A stretch of 64,000 bases of DNA from Pseudalkalibacillus berkeleyi (GCF_021608225.1 NZ_JAKIJS010000001.1:2790001-2854000); one strand, 5' to 3'; counted from the stretch's first letter, positions 8,900 to 17,947 are shown. The notes: generated from the letters alone by a model not told the origin. Made by a program: numbers and translations.

Positions 8900-10210
8900 A
8901 TGTTATCGAATTTTTTCAAGCTAAAAGAAAACAAAACAACCTTTAAAACAGAAATCATCGCAGGTATTACGACGTTCTTGACGATGGTATATATCGTTGT
9001 CGTCAATCCAGGTATTTTAAGTGAAGCTGGTGCGCCATTTGATGCCGTATTCATGGCAACAATCATTGCAACCGTCATCGGTACTTTATGGATGGGGCTT
9101 TTCGCCAATTATCCGATCGCCATCGCACCTGGAATGGGATTGAATGCTTATTTCGCTTATTCGGTCGTTGGTGGTATGGGCATTTCATACGAGGTCGCTT
9201 TTGGAGCGGTGTTTATCTCAGGTATTTTATTCGTCATTCTTTCATTAACTCCTTTTCGAAAAAAATTAATCGAAGCGATTCCTTCGAATTTAAAGCATGG
9301 GATCACTGCAGGAATCGGACTTTTTATCGCGTTTATCGGCTTGCGTTTAACAGGGTTAGTCGTATCACACCCTGTAAACTTAGTCGCACTAGGTGATCTA
9401 CATTCCCCGACCGTTATATTAACGTTAGTCGGTCTTGCCATCACATTAATTCTAATGGCGTTAAACGTGCACGGGGCATTGTTCTTCGGAATTCTTGCAA
9501 CCGGTACGATTGCTTACTTTACTGGACAGCTTAGCTTTGAAAATGGGGTTGTTGCAGCTCCTTCAATGCCTGATGCGTTCATTTTCGGAAGTCCGATTAC
9601 TGCATTTACGGACATGTTCCAGTACGGACTTTATGCAGCGGTCTTCTCGTTCTTACTCGTTACGATCTTTGATACAACTGGTACGATGATCGGTGTAGCT
9701 GAACAAGCAGGTCTTATGAAAGGCAATAAAATGCCTCGCGCTCGTCAAGCACTTCTTGCTGACTCTGTTGCAACTTCTGTCGGTGCGATTTTCGGAACAA
9801 GTCCGACAAGCGCGTACATTGAATCGTCTTCAGGTGTGGCTGCAGGTGGACGAACTGGTTTGACCAACGTCGTCGTCGCCATTTTGTTTTTATTCGCGAT
9901 GTTCTTTGCCCCTCTTGTCGGGACCATTTCAGGACTTGCTGCGATTACCGCACCGACGTTAATCATTGTCGGGAGCTTCATGTTATCAAGTCTTGCGAAA
10001 ATTGATTGGAATACATTCGATGAATCATTTCCAGCTTTCCTGATTATTTTGACGATGCCACTCACATCAAGTATCGCTACTGGGATCGCACTCGGCTTTA
10101 TTTCTTACCCACTTTTGAAAATTGTTCGAGGGAAATGGCGTGAAGTTCACCCACTAGTCATGTTGTTCGCAGTATTGTTCTTCATCCAGCTTGCATTTGT
10201 ACCCCACTAA
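8900..10210 (+). CDS. NCS2-family purine permease (PbuG/PbuO type)
   Basis: 436-residue integral membrane protein of the AzgA-like NCS2 family, which takes up hypoxanthine, guanine or adenine with protons. The N-terminus LKENKTTFKTEIIAGITTFL and the blocks IAPGMGLNAYFAY and FDTTGTMIGVAEQAG are characteristic. I choose the ATG at 8900 behind GGGGGT rather than the in-frame upstream codon at 8873, which falls in the PurBox region. PurR control is suggested by the PurBox pair. The exact substrate, and PbuG versus PbuO, cannot be read from sequence. A terminator follows. Confidence 0.93.
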   Translation: MLSNFFKLKENKTTFKTEIIAGITTFLTMVYIVVVNPGILSEAGAPFDAVFMATIIATVIGTLWMGLFANYPIAIAPGMGLNAYFAYSVVGGMGISYEVAFGAVFISGILFVILSLTPFRKKLIEAIPSNLKHGITAGIGLFIAFIGLRLTGLVVSHPVNLVALGDLHSPTVILTLVGLAITLILMALNVHGALFFGILATGTIAYFTGQLSFENGVVAAPSMPDAFIFGSPITAFTDMFQYGLYAAVFSFLLVTIFDTTGTMIGVAEQAGLMKGNKMPRARQALLADSVATSVGAIFGTSPTSAYIESSSGVAAGGRTGLTNVVVAILFLFAMFFAPLVGTISGLAAITAPTLIIVGSFMLSSLAKIDWNTFDESFPAFLIILTMPLTSSIATGIALGFISYPLLKIVRGKWREVHPLVMLFAVLFFIQLAFVPH

Positions 10211-10217
10211 AGTTCAC

Positions 10218-10257
10218 ACAAAGGACTGACTCGATACGTCGAGTTGGTCCTTTTTTT
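10218..10257 (+). terminator. Terminator of the purine permease
   Basis: AAGGACtGACTCGA pairs with TCGAGTtgGTCCTT, followed by a T run. Confidence 0.9.
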
Positions 10258-10410
10258 CATACAAAAGACTCACTCATGACAATCCCATTACAAATATAAG
10301 GACGATCAACCTCTTCTTCTTCATAATTCTTGATTTCACATTCACACGCCGTTAATGATCGAACGTTAGGGTAAGTGATGAGAGAAAAAATGATTGAAGG
10401 AGATGAAAAT

Positions 10411-11250
10411 ATGGTTCAATCACATTTTAAAAAGGTAGCATTTATTCTGTTTTCATTAGCCATATTGGGTATGTTAATCGGATACGTACCTGAAAAAGCA
10501 AGTGCAGATGCGGAAGAGGAAAATGATGTTGAAAAAGTTGCTCACAGGGGAGCTGCTGGTTATGCGCCAGAAAATACAATGGCCGCTTTCGATAAAGCAG
10601 TTGAAATGGACTCAGATTATATTGAATTAGATGTGCAAATGAGTAAAGACGGTGAGCTTGTCGTCATTCACGATATAACTGTCGACCGTACGACAGATGG
10701 ATCTGGAAGAGTCGGAGACCTTACATATGATGAGCTTCGTAAACTAGATGCAGGAAGCTGGTACGGCGAAGCGTTTAAAGGTGAGCATCTCCCCACATTA
10801 GGCGAAGTATTAGATGCGTATGAAGGCGATATGAAGTTTCTCATTGAGTTGAAATCCCCTTCGTTATACCCTGGCATTGAAGAGAAAGTGAATGATGCCC
10901 TTGAAAAGAGGGACTTGGACGAGGCTGAAGAAGAATCCGTAATTGTGCAATCTTTCGACTTCCATTCGATGCAAATGTTCCACAAAATAAATGATGAAGT
11001 ACCAATCGGTGTTCTCACTTCAAACCCGAAGGATCTTACGGCACAATCACTAGAAATATTTAAAGAGTATGCCGATTATGTCAATCCGAGTAAAGATGAA
11101 GTCGACCGCGATCTCGTCAACCAAATTCATGAACTTGATATGGGCATCATGCCTTGGACAGTTCGAGCGAAAGAGGATGTACAACCCTTACTAGATGCAG
11201 GGGTTGATGGCATTATTACTGACTATCCTGACTATATTCCAGAAGACTGA
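10411..11250 (+). CDS. Secreted glycerophosphodiester phosphodiesterase
   Basis: Hydrolyses glycerophosphodiesters (deacylated phospholipids or teichoic acid) to glycerol-3-phosphate and an alcohol. About 279 residues from the ATG at 10411, which follows AAGGAGATG with good spacing. Upstream in-frame starts lack a ribosome site. A signal peptide (VAFILFSLAILGMLIG) ends at a plausible ASADA cleavage site near residue 34. GDPD residues: His45-Arg46 in AHRGAAGYAPENT, Glu72 and Asp74 in ELDVQM, His87 in VVIHD, and a later Glu in IELK. The phylogenetic place among GlpQ/YqiK-type enzymes is open. Confidence 0.93.
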   Translation: MVQSHFKKVAFILFSLAILGMLIGYVPEKASADAEEENDVEKVAHRGAAGYAPENTMAAFDKAVEMDSDYIELDVQMSKDGELVVIHDITVDRTTDGSGRVGDLTYDELRKLDAGSWYGEAFKGEHLPTLGEVLDAYEGDMKFLIELKSPSLYPGIEEKVNDALEKRDLDEAEEESVIVQSFDFHSMQMFHKINDEVPIGVLTSNPKDLTAQSLEIFKEYADYVNPSKDEVDRDLVNQIHELDMGIMPWTVRAKEDVQPLLDAGVDGIITDYPDYIPED

Positions 11251-11299
11251 CGCTAGCAGAAATTCAATCAGTTAGCACCTATTTCAACATTTGGTCATG

Positions 11300-11485
11300 C
11301 AATCTGATCATTTCAGCAGTTTATTCGATCATTTAGGCTGTTTATTCGATCATTTCAACAGTTTTTTCGATCATTTCAGGTGTTTATTCGATCATTTCAA
11401 CAGTTTTTTCGATCATTTCAGGTGTTTATTCGACCATTTCAACAGTTTATTCGATCATTTCAACAGTTTATTCGATCATTTTAGT
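11300..11485. repeat. 21-bp phased array B (TTCGATCATTT family), nine units
   Basis: GATCATTT (GACCATTT once) starts at 11306, 11327, 11348, 11369, 11390, 11411, 11432, 11453 and 11474, exactly 21 bp apart. Alternating flanks (CAACAG versus CAGGTG) give a partial 42-bp higher-order period. The array sits between the convergent GDPD and DUF1992 genes. The frame through it would give a seven-residue FDHF repeat, but it has only a TTG start and no ribosome site, so I treat it as non-coding. Confidence 0.93.
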
Positions 11486-11528
11486 AAAAAAGACCCAAAC
11501 GCGATATGCATTTTACACTTTAAATAGA

Positions 11529-11555
11529 AAAGGACTGCCCCGCGGCAGTCCTTCC
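11529..11555 (-). terminator. Terminator of the DUF1992 gene (possibly bidirectional)
   Basis: AAGGACTGCC and GGCAGTCCTT form a near-perfect stem with a very short loop. It abuts the minus-strand stop at 11557. Confidence 0.85.
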
Positions 11556-11556
11556 T

Positions 11557-11925
11557 TTATTTCTCTTTCAAATAATCTTCTAGTTTCACTTTTCGTTTTT
11601 GAGCAGTTGGAGGGCAGCTTAGGTTGTAATTGAAGATCTTCTTGTTGATTTCATCAACCGTTTTACGAATATTGTATTCGCTTGTGTAAGCGGATAGTTC
11701 TTCTTTCAATTTCTCAATTTCCTTGTCCATCTGGATCCATGGAGGCAAAATGTTATTGTTTTTCATCACTTTGTTTACGAGTGCATCCGGATTATAAGTT
11801 AAGTCGCCATCGAGGTTTAACGGCTTCCCTTTGCCTTTCAAATTGTCGAATGCACCCTCTTCTTCAGATCGTTTAATAATTTCTCCAATATGGTCCTGAT
11901 AAAAAAATTCGTCATTCTTTCCCAA
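11557..11925 (-). CDS. DUF1992 (DnaJC28-type) protein
   Basis: 122 residues. The core IGEIIKRSEEEGAFDNLKGKGKPLNL followed by NPDALVNKVMKNNNILPPW is the DUF1992 domain, named after human DNAJC28; its function in bacteria is unknown. Start is TTG about eight bases after AAGGAGGG. No signal peptide or membrane segment. Confidence 0.9.
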   Translation of the reverse strand: MGKNDEFFYQDHIGEIIKRSEEEGAFDNLKGKGKPLNLDGDLTYNPDALVNKVMKNNNILPPWIQMDKEIEKLKEELSAYTSEYNIRKTVDEINKKIFNYNLSCPPTAQKRKVKLEDYLKEK

Positions 11926-12036
11926 CTCTATCCCTCCTTAAAATCACTACACATAAAAAAACGTCCTTATAATAGTAATACGGGATAGACTGAGAAATTC
12001 CCCGCCTATTTTTTGGCAACTTTATGACGATAGCGA

Positions 12037-13086
12037 TTATAATTCGTCAAATCCGTTGTCATCTGACACTTTCGTATATTGTCTCGATTTTTGCTCGAAA
12101 AAGTCGCTCTTCCCTTCATTTACAGATTCATAGGCTTTGATCCATGGCATTGGGTTCTTTCGATGTTCAGGAAACGGCCGATCCGCTCCTAGTTGATTCA
12201 CTCGAATATTCGCCATGAACTTAATATAAGAATCTAATTCAGAAGAAGTAATACCTGGGAATCGATCACCTAAAATGTAGTTGCCCCATTTGATCTCTAA
12301 ATCTGCGGCTTTTTTAAATGTTTTCGTCACGAATTGCTTTGCTTCCCTTTCATCTAAGGAAAATTCAGCTATAACAGCATGATAAATTTTCGTAAAAAGG
12401 TGAACGTGTAGCTGCTCATCGCGATTTATATAGTTAATCATCGTGGAAGTGGAGACCATTTTCTGGTTTCTTGCTAAGTTGTAGAAGAAACTGAACCCTG
12501 AATAAAAGTTCAAGCCCTCCAACACGACATCATAAACAATTGATTCTAGGAACGTTTCAGGCGTCGGGTTGTTCACAAACGCCTCGTACCCTTCAATAAT
12601 AAATTCATTGCGTTCTCTCAAGACTGAATCATGCTTCCAATATTCGAAAATTTCATCCTGCTTCCCTTTATCGACAAGACTTGATAGCACATAGGAATAA
12701 GACTGGTTATGAACGACTTCTTGAAAACCAAGCACAGTCATTAATGCAGTTAAGCTTGAATCAGTTAAATAGTTTGCGACTCGACTTGCGTAGTCAGTCT
12801 GAATACTGTCTAAAAACGCTAACAGTCCGATGATCTTGTTGAAAGCTTCCTTCTCATCAATAGACAGCTCACCGTATTGCTTCCGATCGCTCGCCATATT
12901 AATTTCAAATGGCGTCCAAAAGTTTGAGAGCATTTGTTTATACAACGGATATGCCCATGAGTAGCGAACGTCGTCCCAGTTCAATACGTTTGAGCTCTGT
13001 CCGTTCAAAATAGCTGTTGAAGCATTCGTAGCTTCAGGAACATATAGCTTTCGTTCTGATAAGGGTTGGCTAGCATTAGCTTTCAC
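12037..13086 (-). CDS. nrdB: Class I ribonucleotide reductase, beta (radical) subunit
   Basis: Makes and holds the metal/tyrosyl radical needed by the alpha subunit to reduce ribonucleotides. About 350 residues. Metal ligands are visible in order (numbered from the GTG at 13095): Asp96 (FLDSIQ), Glu126 and His129 (EVVH), Glu193 (LEGLNFY), Glu227 and His230 (EQLH). The radical Tyr133 is four residues after His129. The GTG at 13086 follows AAGGATGTGATTCTT with better spacing than the GTG at 13095; both overlap the end of nrdA. No nrdI lies nearby, so an NrdA/NrdB-like rather than NrdE/NrdF system is favoured, but the subclass is not certain. Confidence 0.94.
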   Translation of the reverse strand: MKANASQPLSERKLYVPEATNASTAILNGQSSNVLNWDDVRYSWAYPLYKQMLSNFWTPFEINMASDRKQYGELSIDEKEAFNKIIGLLAFLDSIQTDYASRVANYLTDSSLTALMTVLGFQEVVHNQSYSYVLSSLVDKGKQDEIFEYWKHDSVLRERNEFIIEGYEAFVNNPTPETFLESIVYDVVLEGLNFYSGFSFFYNLARNQKMVSTSTMINYINRDEQLHVHLFTKIYHAVIAEFSLDEREAKQFVTKTFKKAADLEIKWGNYILGDRFPGITSSELDSYIKFMANIRVNQLGADRPFPEHRKNPMPWIKAYESVNEGKSDFFEQKSRQYTKVSDDNGFDEL

Positions 13087-15304
13087 AAGAATCACATCCT
13101 TCTAAGTCTTCATGAGAGGTCGATCTCACATAATACGTCGTCTTCAAACCGAATTTCCAAGCTGAGATGTGTAAGTCAAGAAGCTCTTTCGCTTTAACGG
13201 TATTGCGTACATACAAGTTAAACGATACAGATTGGTCAATATGACGTTGTCGCGCAGCATTTTGTCGAATGCTCCACTTTTGATCAATATCGAACGCACT
13301 CTTATAGAACCACGTCGTTTCTGGTGATAAATCCGGTGCGGTGACTGGAATTTTGGAATTCTTCTTCTCCTCGGAATATTGCTTTTTAAAAATCGGGTCT
13401 ATGCTCGCGGTCGATCCAGCGATAATACTTGTCGATGCGTTCGGCGCGACAGCCAGTAACCAACCATTTCGTATCCCAGACGTACGAACCTTTTCGGCTA
13501 GTTCGTTCCATTTTGCACCCTCATACACTCTATCTTTAAAATACCGGCCATTATGCCAATCACTATCTTTAAAAGCGGGATAAGCACCCTTCTCTTCTGC
13601 TAAAGATTGACTGGCTTGGATCGTGAGGAAGTTGATTTTTTCATACAACTCATCAGCAAGTTGAACCGCTTCCTCAGATTCCCAGCGTATACCTTTCGTC
13701 GCAAGGAGATGATGCCATCCGAATGTACCAAGACCGATTGCACGGTATTTCTCATTTGTCATCACAGCTTGTTTCACTTCAATTTTATCCTTATTCAGTT
13801 CAATGACGTTATCAAGCATTCGGACCTGAATTGGAACGACCCGCTCAAGTACATGATCTTTCATAACCGTAGCGAGTGAGAGGCTTGAAAGGTTGCAAAC
13901 GACAAAATCACCTGGCGTTTTTGTAATGATAATTTTACCGTCCTTCGTTATTTCCTCTTCAACGGTCGTAGCGGATTGATTTTGGGTGATTTCTGTACAA
14001 AGATTTGTACAGTAGATGATGCCTTCATGTCGATTGTTGTTCATCCGATTAACCGTATCCTTGTAAAACATGAATGGACCGCCTGTTTCTAGCTGACTGA
14101 TCATGATTCGCTTCATGATTTCAATTGCAGGGACGCTTTCTTTGGATAAGAGTGGGTGCTGCACACACTGCTCATACCGATCTCGAAAACTTCCTGCCCC
14201 CTTTTGTTCATCATAAAAATCATCTAGCTCAAAGCCCATCAGCTTCTTCACCTCATGAGGGTCGAACAAGTACCAATCTTCACGACGTTCCACTTTTTCC
14301 ATGAACAAATCTGGGATGACAATTCCTGTAAAAAGATCGTGTGTACGTTGACGCTCATCACCGTTATTCAGTTTCGCATCAAGGAACGCGAATATATCCT
14401 TACCGAAGACTGGATAATAAACGGACACCGCTCCATTCCGTTGTCCAAGCTGATCGACGTTCACTGCAGTCGTATTGAGCTGCTTCATCCAAGCGATGAT
14501 CCCAGAAGACGTATTTTTATACCCTTTGATATCCGAGCCTTTACTACGGATCTTACCTAAATAAACCCCAATACCACCACCAGCCTTGCTCAGTGTTGCA
14601 ATGTCCGTGTTAGAATCATAGATTCCTCGCAAACTATCATCGACTGTGTCTATAAAACAGGAACTAAGCTGCCCATGCGCCTTACCCGCATTTGCAAGTG
14701 TCGGTGTCGCTACAGTCATATACAAGTTTGATAGCGCCCAATATGCTTCTTTAACGAGTGGCAGACGTTTCTCCTTAGGCTCTGGCATCATTAATGTCAT
14801 CGCAATGACCATCCATCTTTCTTGCGGTAATTCATATAAGTTTCGCTCGTAATCTCTTGCCATATAACGATCGGCTAACATCCGGATTCCAGCGTACGTA
14901 AACAAGTGATCTCTACTTGGGTTGATCACTTCCTGAAGTTCATCCACTTCACTTTTTGAATAAGTATTGAGCAGGCTTCGGTCAAACAACCCTTTTTCAA
15001 TTAATCGTTCAAGTAAATCGTAAAAATGATCGTACGGCTTCGACAGTCCTCTATTGATGCATGCTTCTTCATAAATCGATTGCAAGTAAATACGCGCGCA
15101 AACGTACGTCCAATCAGGCTCCTCCTGTGTAATACGGGATAATCCTTCCAGAAGAATCGTATTGATTTGAGATGAAGGATCCTTCATGTCTTGTTGAATG
15201 GAGGATTTTTCAATCAGACTTTCAATATTTAAATGCGGAAATTCCGTCTTTAACGTCTCCGCCAGCATAGTAATCGGGTCATCCGTTTTCATTGTCGTTG
15301 TCAT
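13076..15304 (-). CDS. nrdA: Class I ribonucleotide reductase, alpha (catalytic) subunit
   Basis: Reduces ribonucleotides to deoxyribonucleotides. 742 residues. Redox cysteines Cys216 (LSSCFIDT) and Cys470 (VVCNLSS), active-site Cys436 and Glu438 (NLCTEI), the adjacent tyrosines in TTYYVRST, and the C-terminal shuttle pair CDSC are all present. No clear N-terminal ATP cone is seen, so overall activity control by dATP may be missing (inference). The ATG follows AAAGGAGGAAATAGT. The leader carries an adenosylcobalamin riboswitch and two NrdR boxes, so this B12-independent enzyme is expected to be shut off when B12 is available. Confidence 0.95.
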   Translation of the reverse strand: MTTTMKTDDPITMLAETLKTEFPHLNIESLIEKSSIQQDMKDPSSQINTILLEGLSRITQEEPDWTYVCARIYLQSIYEEACINRGLSKPYDHFYDLLERLIEKGLFDRSLLNTYSKSEVDELQEVINPSRDHLFTYAGIRMLADRYMARDYERNLYELPQERWMVIAMTLMMPEPKEKRLPLVKEAYWALSNLYMTVATPTLANAGKAHGQLSSCFIDTVDDSLRGIYDSNTDIATLSKAGGGIGVYLGKIRSKGSDIKGYKNTSSGIIAWMKQLNTTAVNVDQLGQRNGAVSVYYPVFGKDIFAFLDAKLNNGDERQRTHDLFTGIVIPDLFMEKVERREDWYLFDPHEVKKLMGFELDDFYDEQKGAGSFRDRYEQCVQHPLLSKESVPAIEIMKRIMISQLETGGPFMFYKDTVNRMNNNRHEGIIYCTNLCTEITQNQSATTVEEEITKDGKIIITKTPGDFVVCNLSSLSLATVMKDHVLERVVPIQVRMLDNVIELNKDKIEVKQAVMTNEKYRAIGLGTFGWHHLLATKGIRWESEEAVQLADELYEKINFLTIQASQSLAEEKGAYPAFKDSDWHNGRYFKDRVYEGAKWNELAEKVRTSGIRNGWLLAVAPNASTSIIAGSTASIDPIFKKQYSEEKKNSKIPVTAPDLSPETTWFYKSAFDIDQKWSIRQNAARQRHIDQSVSFNLYVRNTVKAKELLDLHISAWKFGLKTTYYVRSTSHEDLEGCDSCES

Positions 15305-15376
15305 ACTATTTCCTCCTTTAATTAGAAAGCTTTGTTCGTTAATCCAAAATCAACATCAGAACTGAACAAAGGCAAA

Positions 15377-15403
15377 ATAAAAAACCACTCGAATGGAGTG
15401 GTT
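15377..15403 (-). terminator. Expression-platform terminator of the nrdAB leader
   Basis: On the minus strand AACCACTC and GAGTGGTT form an 8-bp stem followed by TTTTTATTTTG, between the cobalamin aptamer and nrdA. It is the probable OFF switch when cobalamin is bound. Confidence 0.85.
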
Positions 15404-15502
15404 GAAACGGAGACGGTTATATGACATTCGAAGCGACATTGCAAAAATTGAAAAGAAGCCGCTCGAAAGACGCCCACGCTTCAACCCTCAATCCCCGAAG
15501 AA

Positions 15503-15707
15503 TTGAAACACTCAAGCTATGGGCAGGTCTACTGACTTATGCTTCTTCCTACTAGGAGCCTTCCCATATAAGCACCTTTTTCAAGACTGACTTATACAGT
15601 GGTCTTCTCCGTTCGTCCACAATTACAGTTGCGGGGACAGCTCTGGCTTTGCACCAGATTCCCTATTAAGCCTCCATTAGAGAGGCACCCAACGCTCAAA
15701 TATTCAA
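15503..15707 (-). ncRNA. Adenosylcobalamin (B12) riboswitch aptamer
   Basis: Read on the minus strand the conserved B12-box elements occur in order: GGTGCC, AATAGGGAATC, GGTGCAAAGCC, GCTGTCCCCGCAACTGTAA, TGGGAAGG, then AAGTCAGTAGACCTGCC closing the core (the 3' core is at 15521-15540). A P1 helix can form between TTGAA...GAGC and GCTT...TTCAA. A terminator hairpin lies between the aptamer and nrdA. Rfam cobalamin class by recognition of the motif; ligand preference was not tested. About 100 bases between aptamer and terminator may hold the antiterminator. Confidence 0.93.
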
Positions 15708-15717
15708 TATATTGTGT
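15702..15717 (-). promoter_or_regulatory. NrdR box 2
   Basis: On the minus strand ACACAATATATTGAAT, close to the NrdR consensus (ACAC-AT-rich-TTGTGT). It is 32 bp from box 1, three helical turns, the usual NrdR spacing. It overlaps the expected transcription start of the riboswitch leader. Confidence 0.7.
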
Positions 15718-15718
15718 T

Positions 15719-15756
15719 GTTTATATAAACTTCTCACTAAATGTGGTGTTTGTCAA
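15719..15756 (-). promoter_or_regulatory. Likely nrdAB promoter region
   Basis: On the minus strand TTGACA (15756-15751) is followed by TTTATATAAA (15729-15720) between the NrdR boxes. The spacer of 21-23 bp is longer than ideal, so the exact -10 is uncertain. Confidence 0.4.
15734..15749 (-). promoter_or_regulatory. NrdR box 1
   Basis: On the minus strand ACACCACATTTAGTGA, a degenerate NrdR box 32 bp start-to-start from box 2. NrdR represses reductase operons in response to dATP/ATP. Confidence 0.65.
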
Positions 15757-15883
15757 TGATTAATCCATATTCTTTGATACTCTTTATTGTTGATTTCGGT
15801 ATAGGATAATTGCTTTCAACCAACATAGATAAAAAAGGTTCAGTAAATCTTCTACGTTTGAATTTCAAAGAAATCAACATTAA

Positions 15884-15931
15884 CAAAGGGCTGTCAGAAG
15901 CTCAGTTTTCACTGAAATTCTTACAGCCTCT
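15884..15931 (-). terminator. Terminator of ywfO-ywgA
   Basis: On the minus strand GGCTGT-AGAA-TCAGT pairs with ACTGA-TTCT-ACAGCC, a long stem with small bulges, just past the ywgA stop. The T run is weak (CCCTTTG). Confidence 0.7.
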
Positions 15932-15936
15932 TTCCT

Positions 15937-16446
15937 TTAATTCATAATGGTTTGTTTTTTCAGATCGTCAATATAGCGGAAGGCTTCTTGGATTTCTTCA
16001 TCTGTGTACTTTTGTTTTTGTTTGACGGTCTGTACCTTCTCAACAATTTCTTCATTCGTCATATGGTCGAAATATAGAATCGTAGAGATTAGCTCTAAAA
16101 TGCGTGACGGTTGCTCATTCATCGAGGTTACACAAGATTGGAGTGGTCCTAGATCCAAGTCAAAGTGCTTTAGAAATTGCTCACCTTGTTCCGTCAGCAC
16201 ATAACGATATTGGTAATAGCCTGAAACTTTTTCTTTCGTTTCTTCTATGAATCCGAGGTTACATAATTCTTCGACACGGAGTGTCAGCTCTTCTGAATAA
16301 GGTCCGTAGAAATGAAATTGATATTTTTCCCCAAATGGAAACTCTAACTTCTTTGCAATGTAGACAATCTTTTGAAGCTTCTTACGACCCACAACTTCCC
16401 TCGCATAATTAAATAGTGCTATCAACCGCGCATGATGCTCAAGCAC
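15937..16446 (-). CDS. ywgA: YwgA family protein
   Basis: 169 residues. The N-terminus (LIALFNYAREVVGRKKLQKI, then FPFGEKYQFHFYGPYSEEL) resembles the YwgA family, with a winged-helix-like fold shared with antitoxin-type SocA/Panacea domains. Function is unknown. GTG start about ten bases after GGAGG. It lies 13 bases after ywfO and is probably co-transcribed, as in B. subtilis where the genes are near each other. Confidence 0.85.
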   Translation of the reverse strand: MLEHHARLIALFNYAREVVGRKKLQKIVYIAKKLEFPFGEKYQFHFYGPYSEELTLRVEELCNLGFIEETKEKVSGYYQYRYVLTEQGEQFLKHFDLDLGPLQSCVTSMNEQPSRILELISTILYFDHMTNEEIVEKVQTVKQKQKYTDEEIQEAFRYIDDLKKQTIMN

Positions 16447-16459
16447 GATGAATCCCCTC

Positions 16460-17752
16460 CTAAATATCTAATATCTCACTTATTTTTCTCTTTAAGTCTT
16501 GATCATCAATTTGTTCGATTAAATCTGCTGGGTAATAAAGCTTATGATCGGTCCGTTTCTTCCCAGAGATTGCTTCTACAACGGTCGACTCTCTAGAAAG
16601 CTCGCGGTATTCCCCTTTTTTCGTTAATAAGTGGATTGGTAATCGCTCTTCTTCTTCACCCGGACGGTAAAAGTCGTACGGAAGGTCTGATGATGAATCG
16701 ACAATCAAGTAATAATCAGGATCTATGCCCGCTTTGATGAAATACGTATATAACTGATGCCAATCTTCCATTTGTACGTTCGGATTGAACTCCATGTATT
16801 TAAACAACCGTCTGTTCAAAAATCGCTCGCAAAGATCGCTCAGAATAGGATCGTCTTCCTCTTGCCAAGCTTGAAAGTAATATTGAATAATGCCCTCATC
16901 GAGCTTTATGTAATCATCTAGCTCGACCTTTTCCTTGAAAAGTGAAATGAAGTGCACCGGCTCCAACTTAAACGTATACCCTTCTTCAAATAGGGACTTC
17001 GCACGATGTAATATTTTGGATAAAATAACTTCTGCACTGCGTGTAACCGGATGAAAATAGACTTGCCAATACATTTGATAGCGACTCATAATATAGTCTT
17101 CAACCGCATGCATGCCACTTTGTTTAATGACGACTTGATCTTCTTGCGGTCTCATAACCCTCAGGATCCGTTCAATATCGAACTGACCATAACTCACTCC
17201 TGTAAAATAAGCGTCGCGTAACAAGTAATCCATACGATCCGCATCGATTTGACTTGAAATCATACTTACGACTAACTTATTTGCATACGTCTTCGCAATG
17301 ACTTCAGACACTTTTTGCGGAAAGTCATCATCTACTCTTTTTAAAACTTCATTCACTTCTGTATCGCCAAGAATGATTGCCCTTGTGAATTCTTCATGAT
17401 CAAGACGAAAAACTTTTTCAAATGAATGGGAATATGGACCATGTCCAACATCATGCAATAATGCAGCTGTCAAACAGAGAATACGTTCCTCATCGTCCCA
17501 ATGGGGTCGGTTCTGGAAGATCTCTACAATCCTTCTGACAATCTCATAAACACCTAATGAATGGCTGAATCGACTGTGCTCAGCACCATGAAACGTCAAG
17601 AAAGTCGTCCCTAATTGGCGAACCCTTCTTAACCGTTGAAATTCTTTCGTTCCAATCAAGTCCCAAATAATGCGATCTCGCACATGGATGTACCGATGGA
17701 CAGGATCTTTAAATACCTTTTCTTCATCTAATTGCTGCTGCATGTAGCTCAT
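16460..17752 (-). CDS. ywfO: HD-domain phosphohydrolase YwfO
   Basis: 430 residues. HD signature at HDVGHGPYSHSFE with an upstream His in FHGAEHSRFSHSLG, the dNTPase-like arrangement. Homologues of this family act on (deoxy)nucleoside triphosphates; substrate here is inferred only. The ATG is some 13 bases after AAAGGGG, a rather long spacing. First gene of the ywfO-ywgA unit. Confidence 0.9.
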   Translation of the reverse strand: MSYMQQQLDEEKVFKDPVHRYIHVRDRIIWDLIGTKEFQRLRRVRQLGTTFLTFHGAEHSRFSHSLGVYEIVRRIVEIFQNRPHWDDEERILCLTAALLHDVGHGPYSHSFEKVFRLDHEEFTRAIILGDTEVNEVLKRVDDDFPQKVSEVIAKTYANKLVVSMISSQIDADRMDYLLRDAYFTGVSYGQFDIERILRVMRPQEDQVVIKQSGMHAVEDYIMSRYQMYWQVYFHPVTRSAEVILSKILHRAKSLFEEGYTFKLEPVHFISLFKEKVELDDYIKLDEGIIQYYFQAWQEEDDPILSDLCERFLNRRLFKYMEFNPNVQMEDWHQLYTYFIKAGIDPDYYLIVDSSSDLPYDFYRPGEEEERLPIHLLTKKGEYRELSRESTVVEAISGKKRTDHKLYYPADLIEQIDDQDLKRKISEILDI

Positions 17753-17835
17753 TGTCCGAAATGTACCCCTTTCATCATGCGAATCCTGTATATGTGCTTG
17801 TTCTGCTATAAAAATTATTGGTCACATGGATGTAA

Positions 17836-17947
17836 TGTCTAGCTTCAGCACCCAGTCACTTGGATCACTTCAGTCCTCCTGCGGCGGCGACAGCCTCCTC
17901 GCGGACTTCCAGTGACCTTCGTGACTAAGCGGGGCGCTTCCGCTTTT
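17836..17947 (-). repeat. Dispersed Bacillaceae repeat, copy 1
   Basis: Read on the minus strand it starts GAAAAGCGGAAGCGCC and ends GGGTGCTGAAGCTAGACA. About 80 bp are nearly identical to 52897-53075 on the plus strand. Elements with these ends are frequent in Bacillus intergenic regions (from memory). The rest of the ywfO to symporter gap (17753-18135) shows nothing else I recognise. Confidence 0.8.

Noticed and set aside
11291-11527. 78-codon frame with a seven-residue FDHF repeat
   Set aside because: Starts with TTG and no ribosome site; it is the translation of the 21-bp array.
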